A DNA stretch of 20,705 nt. It comes from a virus. The notes under the pieces were generated by a model that saw only the letters and a list, made by a program, of their open reading frames with translations, ran no database searches and was not told the DNA's origin. Shown in pieces: positions 20,304 through 20,705 of the stretch (position 1 is the first letter of the stretch; every line of letters begins with the position of its first letter). The DNA lies in IMG/VR virus record IMGVR_UViG_3300032738_000122, positions 1 to 20,705 of that record; one strand, written 5' to 3'. The position numbers were made by a program, and so were the translations under genes.

Positions 20304-20537
20304 ATGGAGCTAGGAAGAGTTTACATACGCTACGGGATATCGCCAGGAGACCACTACGAAGAGCTTGAGAATGATCTAAACACGGTGCTTGAAGCACGTG
20401 GGTTCTTTCTTGAGGCGGGCGGGTATGATGAGTTTGTTGGTGCAAGATGTTTGACCTATAAAAGCAGGCAAGCTAGAGTTGGTATGACTACTATGGATCA
20501 GATAAAGTCCGGTGAATTTAAAATGCCAAAGGAGTAA
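20304..20537 (+). CDS. 77-aa early protein, unknown function
   Basis: MELGRVYIRYGISPGDHYEE... alternates strands and a helix (LENDLNTVLEARGFFLEAGG), ending MPKE*, whose KE* is again the junction sequence. GGAGGAG precedes the ATG by about 9 bases. No family recognised. Confidence 0.65.
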   Translation: MELGRVYIRYGISPGDHYEELENDLNTVLEARGFFLEAGGYDEFVGARCLTYKSRQARVGMTTMDQIKSGEFKMPKE

Positions 20538-20540
20538 ACA

Positions 20541-20705
20541 ATGAAGGTATTAGGGAAACAGGTCTTAGTAAAGCCGGAGAAGCGGGAAAAGGTAACTGAG
20601 TCGGGGATAGCTATCGCTGAATGGGAAGGACAGAGCAAGATCCTGCGTAACACGTTCCCGTTCATCGGTGAAGTAATAGGGCTTGGGATTGAGGTTGCTG
20701 AAGGA
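20541..20705 (+). CDS. GroES-like co-chaperonin, truncated by the window edge
   Basis: The visible 55 residues (MKVLGKQVLVKPEKREKVTE, then SGIAIAE and GEVIGLG-x-EV-x-EG) match the N-terminal barrel of Cpn10/GroES: an LVKP strand, the mobile loop after ESGI, and the GEV-x-x-x-G strand. Phage versions such as T4 gp31 replace or help host GroES in capsid folding. SD AAGGAG lies in a variant junction repeat. The loop sequence EWEGQSKILRNTFPF is unusual and may set chaperonin specificity. The C-terminus lies outside the window. Confidence 0.72.
   Translation, partial: MKVLGKQVLVKPEKREKVTESGIAIAEWEGQSKILRNTFPFIGEVIGLGIEVAEG

Larger units (their letters stand above)
15922..20543 (+). repeat. Recurrent stop/SD/start junction AAGGAGTAAGCTATG
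   Basis: Exact copies end at the ATGs at 15934, 16193, 16366, 16789, 17095, 18007, 18820 and 19916. Variants precede 19564, 19653 (AAGGAGATAAGCTATG) and 20541 (AAGGAGTAAACAATG). Each copy supplies SD and start for the gene after it. The gene before it ends KE* (frame of AAG-GAG-TAA), RSKL* (frame ending CTA-TGA), or at a TAA just before or overlapping the SD. With a preceding T, the element carries stops in all three frames. Confidence 0.9.

Overview
The window is a tailed-phage (Caudoviricetes) or prophage fragment. The evidence is a head-morphogenesis gene block on the minus strand (small and large terminase, portal, scaffold-like, decoration-like, major capsid) and a long run of tiny, tightly packed early or accessory genes on the plus strand. 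There are no rRNA, tRNA, integrase or ordinary host metabolic genes. The standard genetic code fits: TAA, TGA and TAG all close plausible genes. Shine-Dalgarno (SD) sites are strong nearly everywhere. The early half is A+T-rich. The host cannot be named from this sequence; it most likely comes from an uncultured source.

Layout. Positions 1-10794 are read leftwards. In transcription order they hold two mini-genes, terS, terL, a 61-aa ORF, portal, an 81-aa ORF, a P/G/Q-rich 97-aa ORF, a scaffold-like gene, a 203-aa ORF, a decoration-like gene and the major capsid gene. A pair of structured RNA hairpins follows, then a very large right-handed beta-helix gene built from tandem modules that runs off the left edge. 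Positions 10795-11427 are the divergent control region, with GTTAC-type repeats, an ATTGTGT array, a CTAACG dyad and a consensus rightward promoter. Positions 11428-20705 are read rightwards through about 40 small genes. Recognisable ones are two YopX-family paralogues, a RusA-like resolvase, an HNH endonuclease, several CxxC zinc-ribbon miniproteins, several single-pass membrane miniproteins and, at the right edge, a GroES-like co-chaperonin.

The most unusual structure is at the junctions between early genes. From 15.9 to 20.5 kb the same 15-base sequence (AAGGAGTAAGCTATG) is repeated exactly eight times, with near variants. It supplies the SD and start codon of the downstream gene and, depending on frame, the stop codon and last residues of the upstream gene (KE*, RSKL*, or a TAA just before). 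It works as a three-frame stop/SD/start adaptor, as if genes were interchangeable cassettes. A second junction type (GGGGGAAAAATAATG and relatives) joins the genes at 12.9-13.75 kb. Other notable points are a perfect consensus promoter that would make the HNH mRNA leaderless, a promoter overlapped by a 26-bp dyad at 14.4 kb, an apparently decayed gene at 12.8-12.9 kb, and terminase ATPase motifs in which the Ser/Thr and Asp of the Walker A and B sites seem to have traded places.
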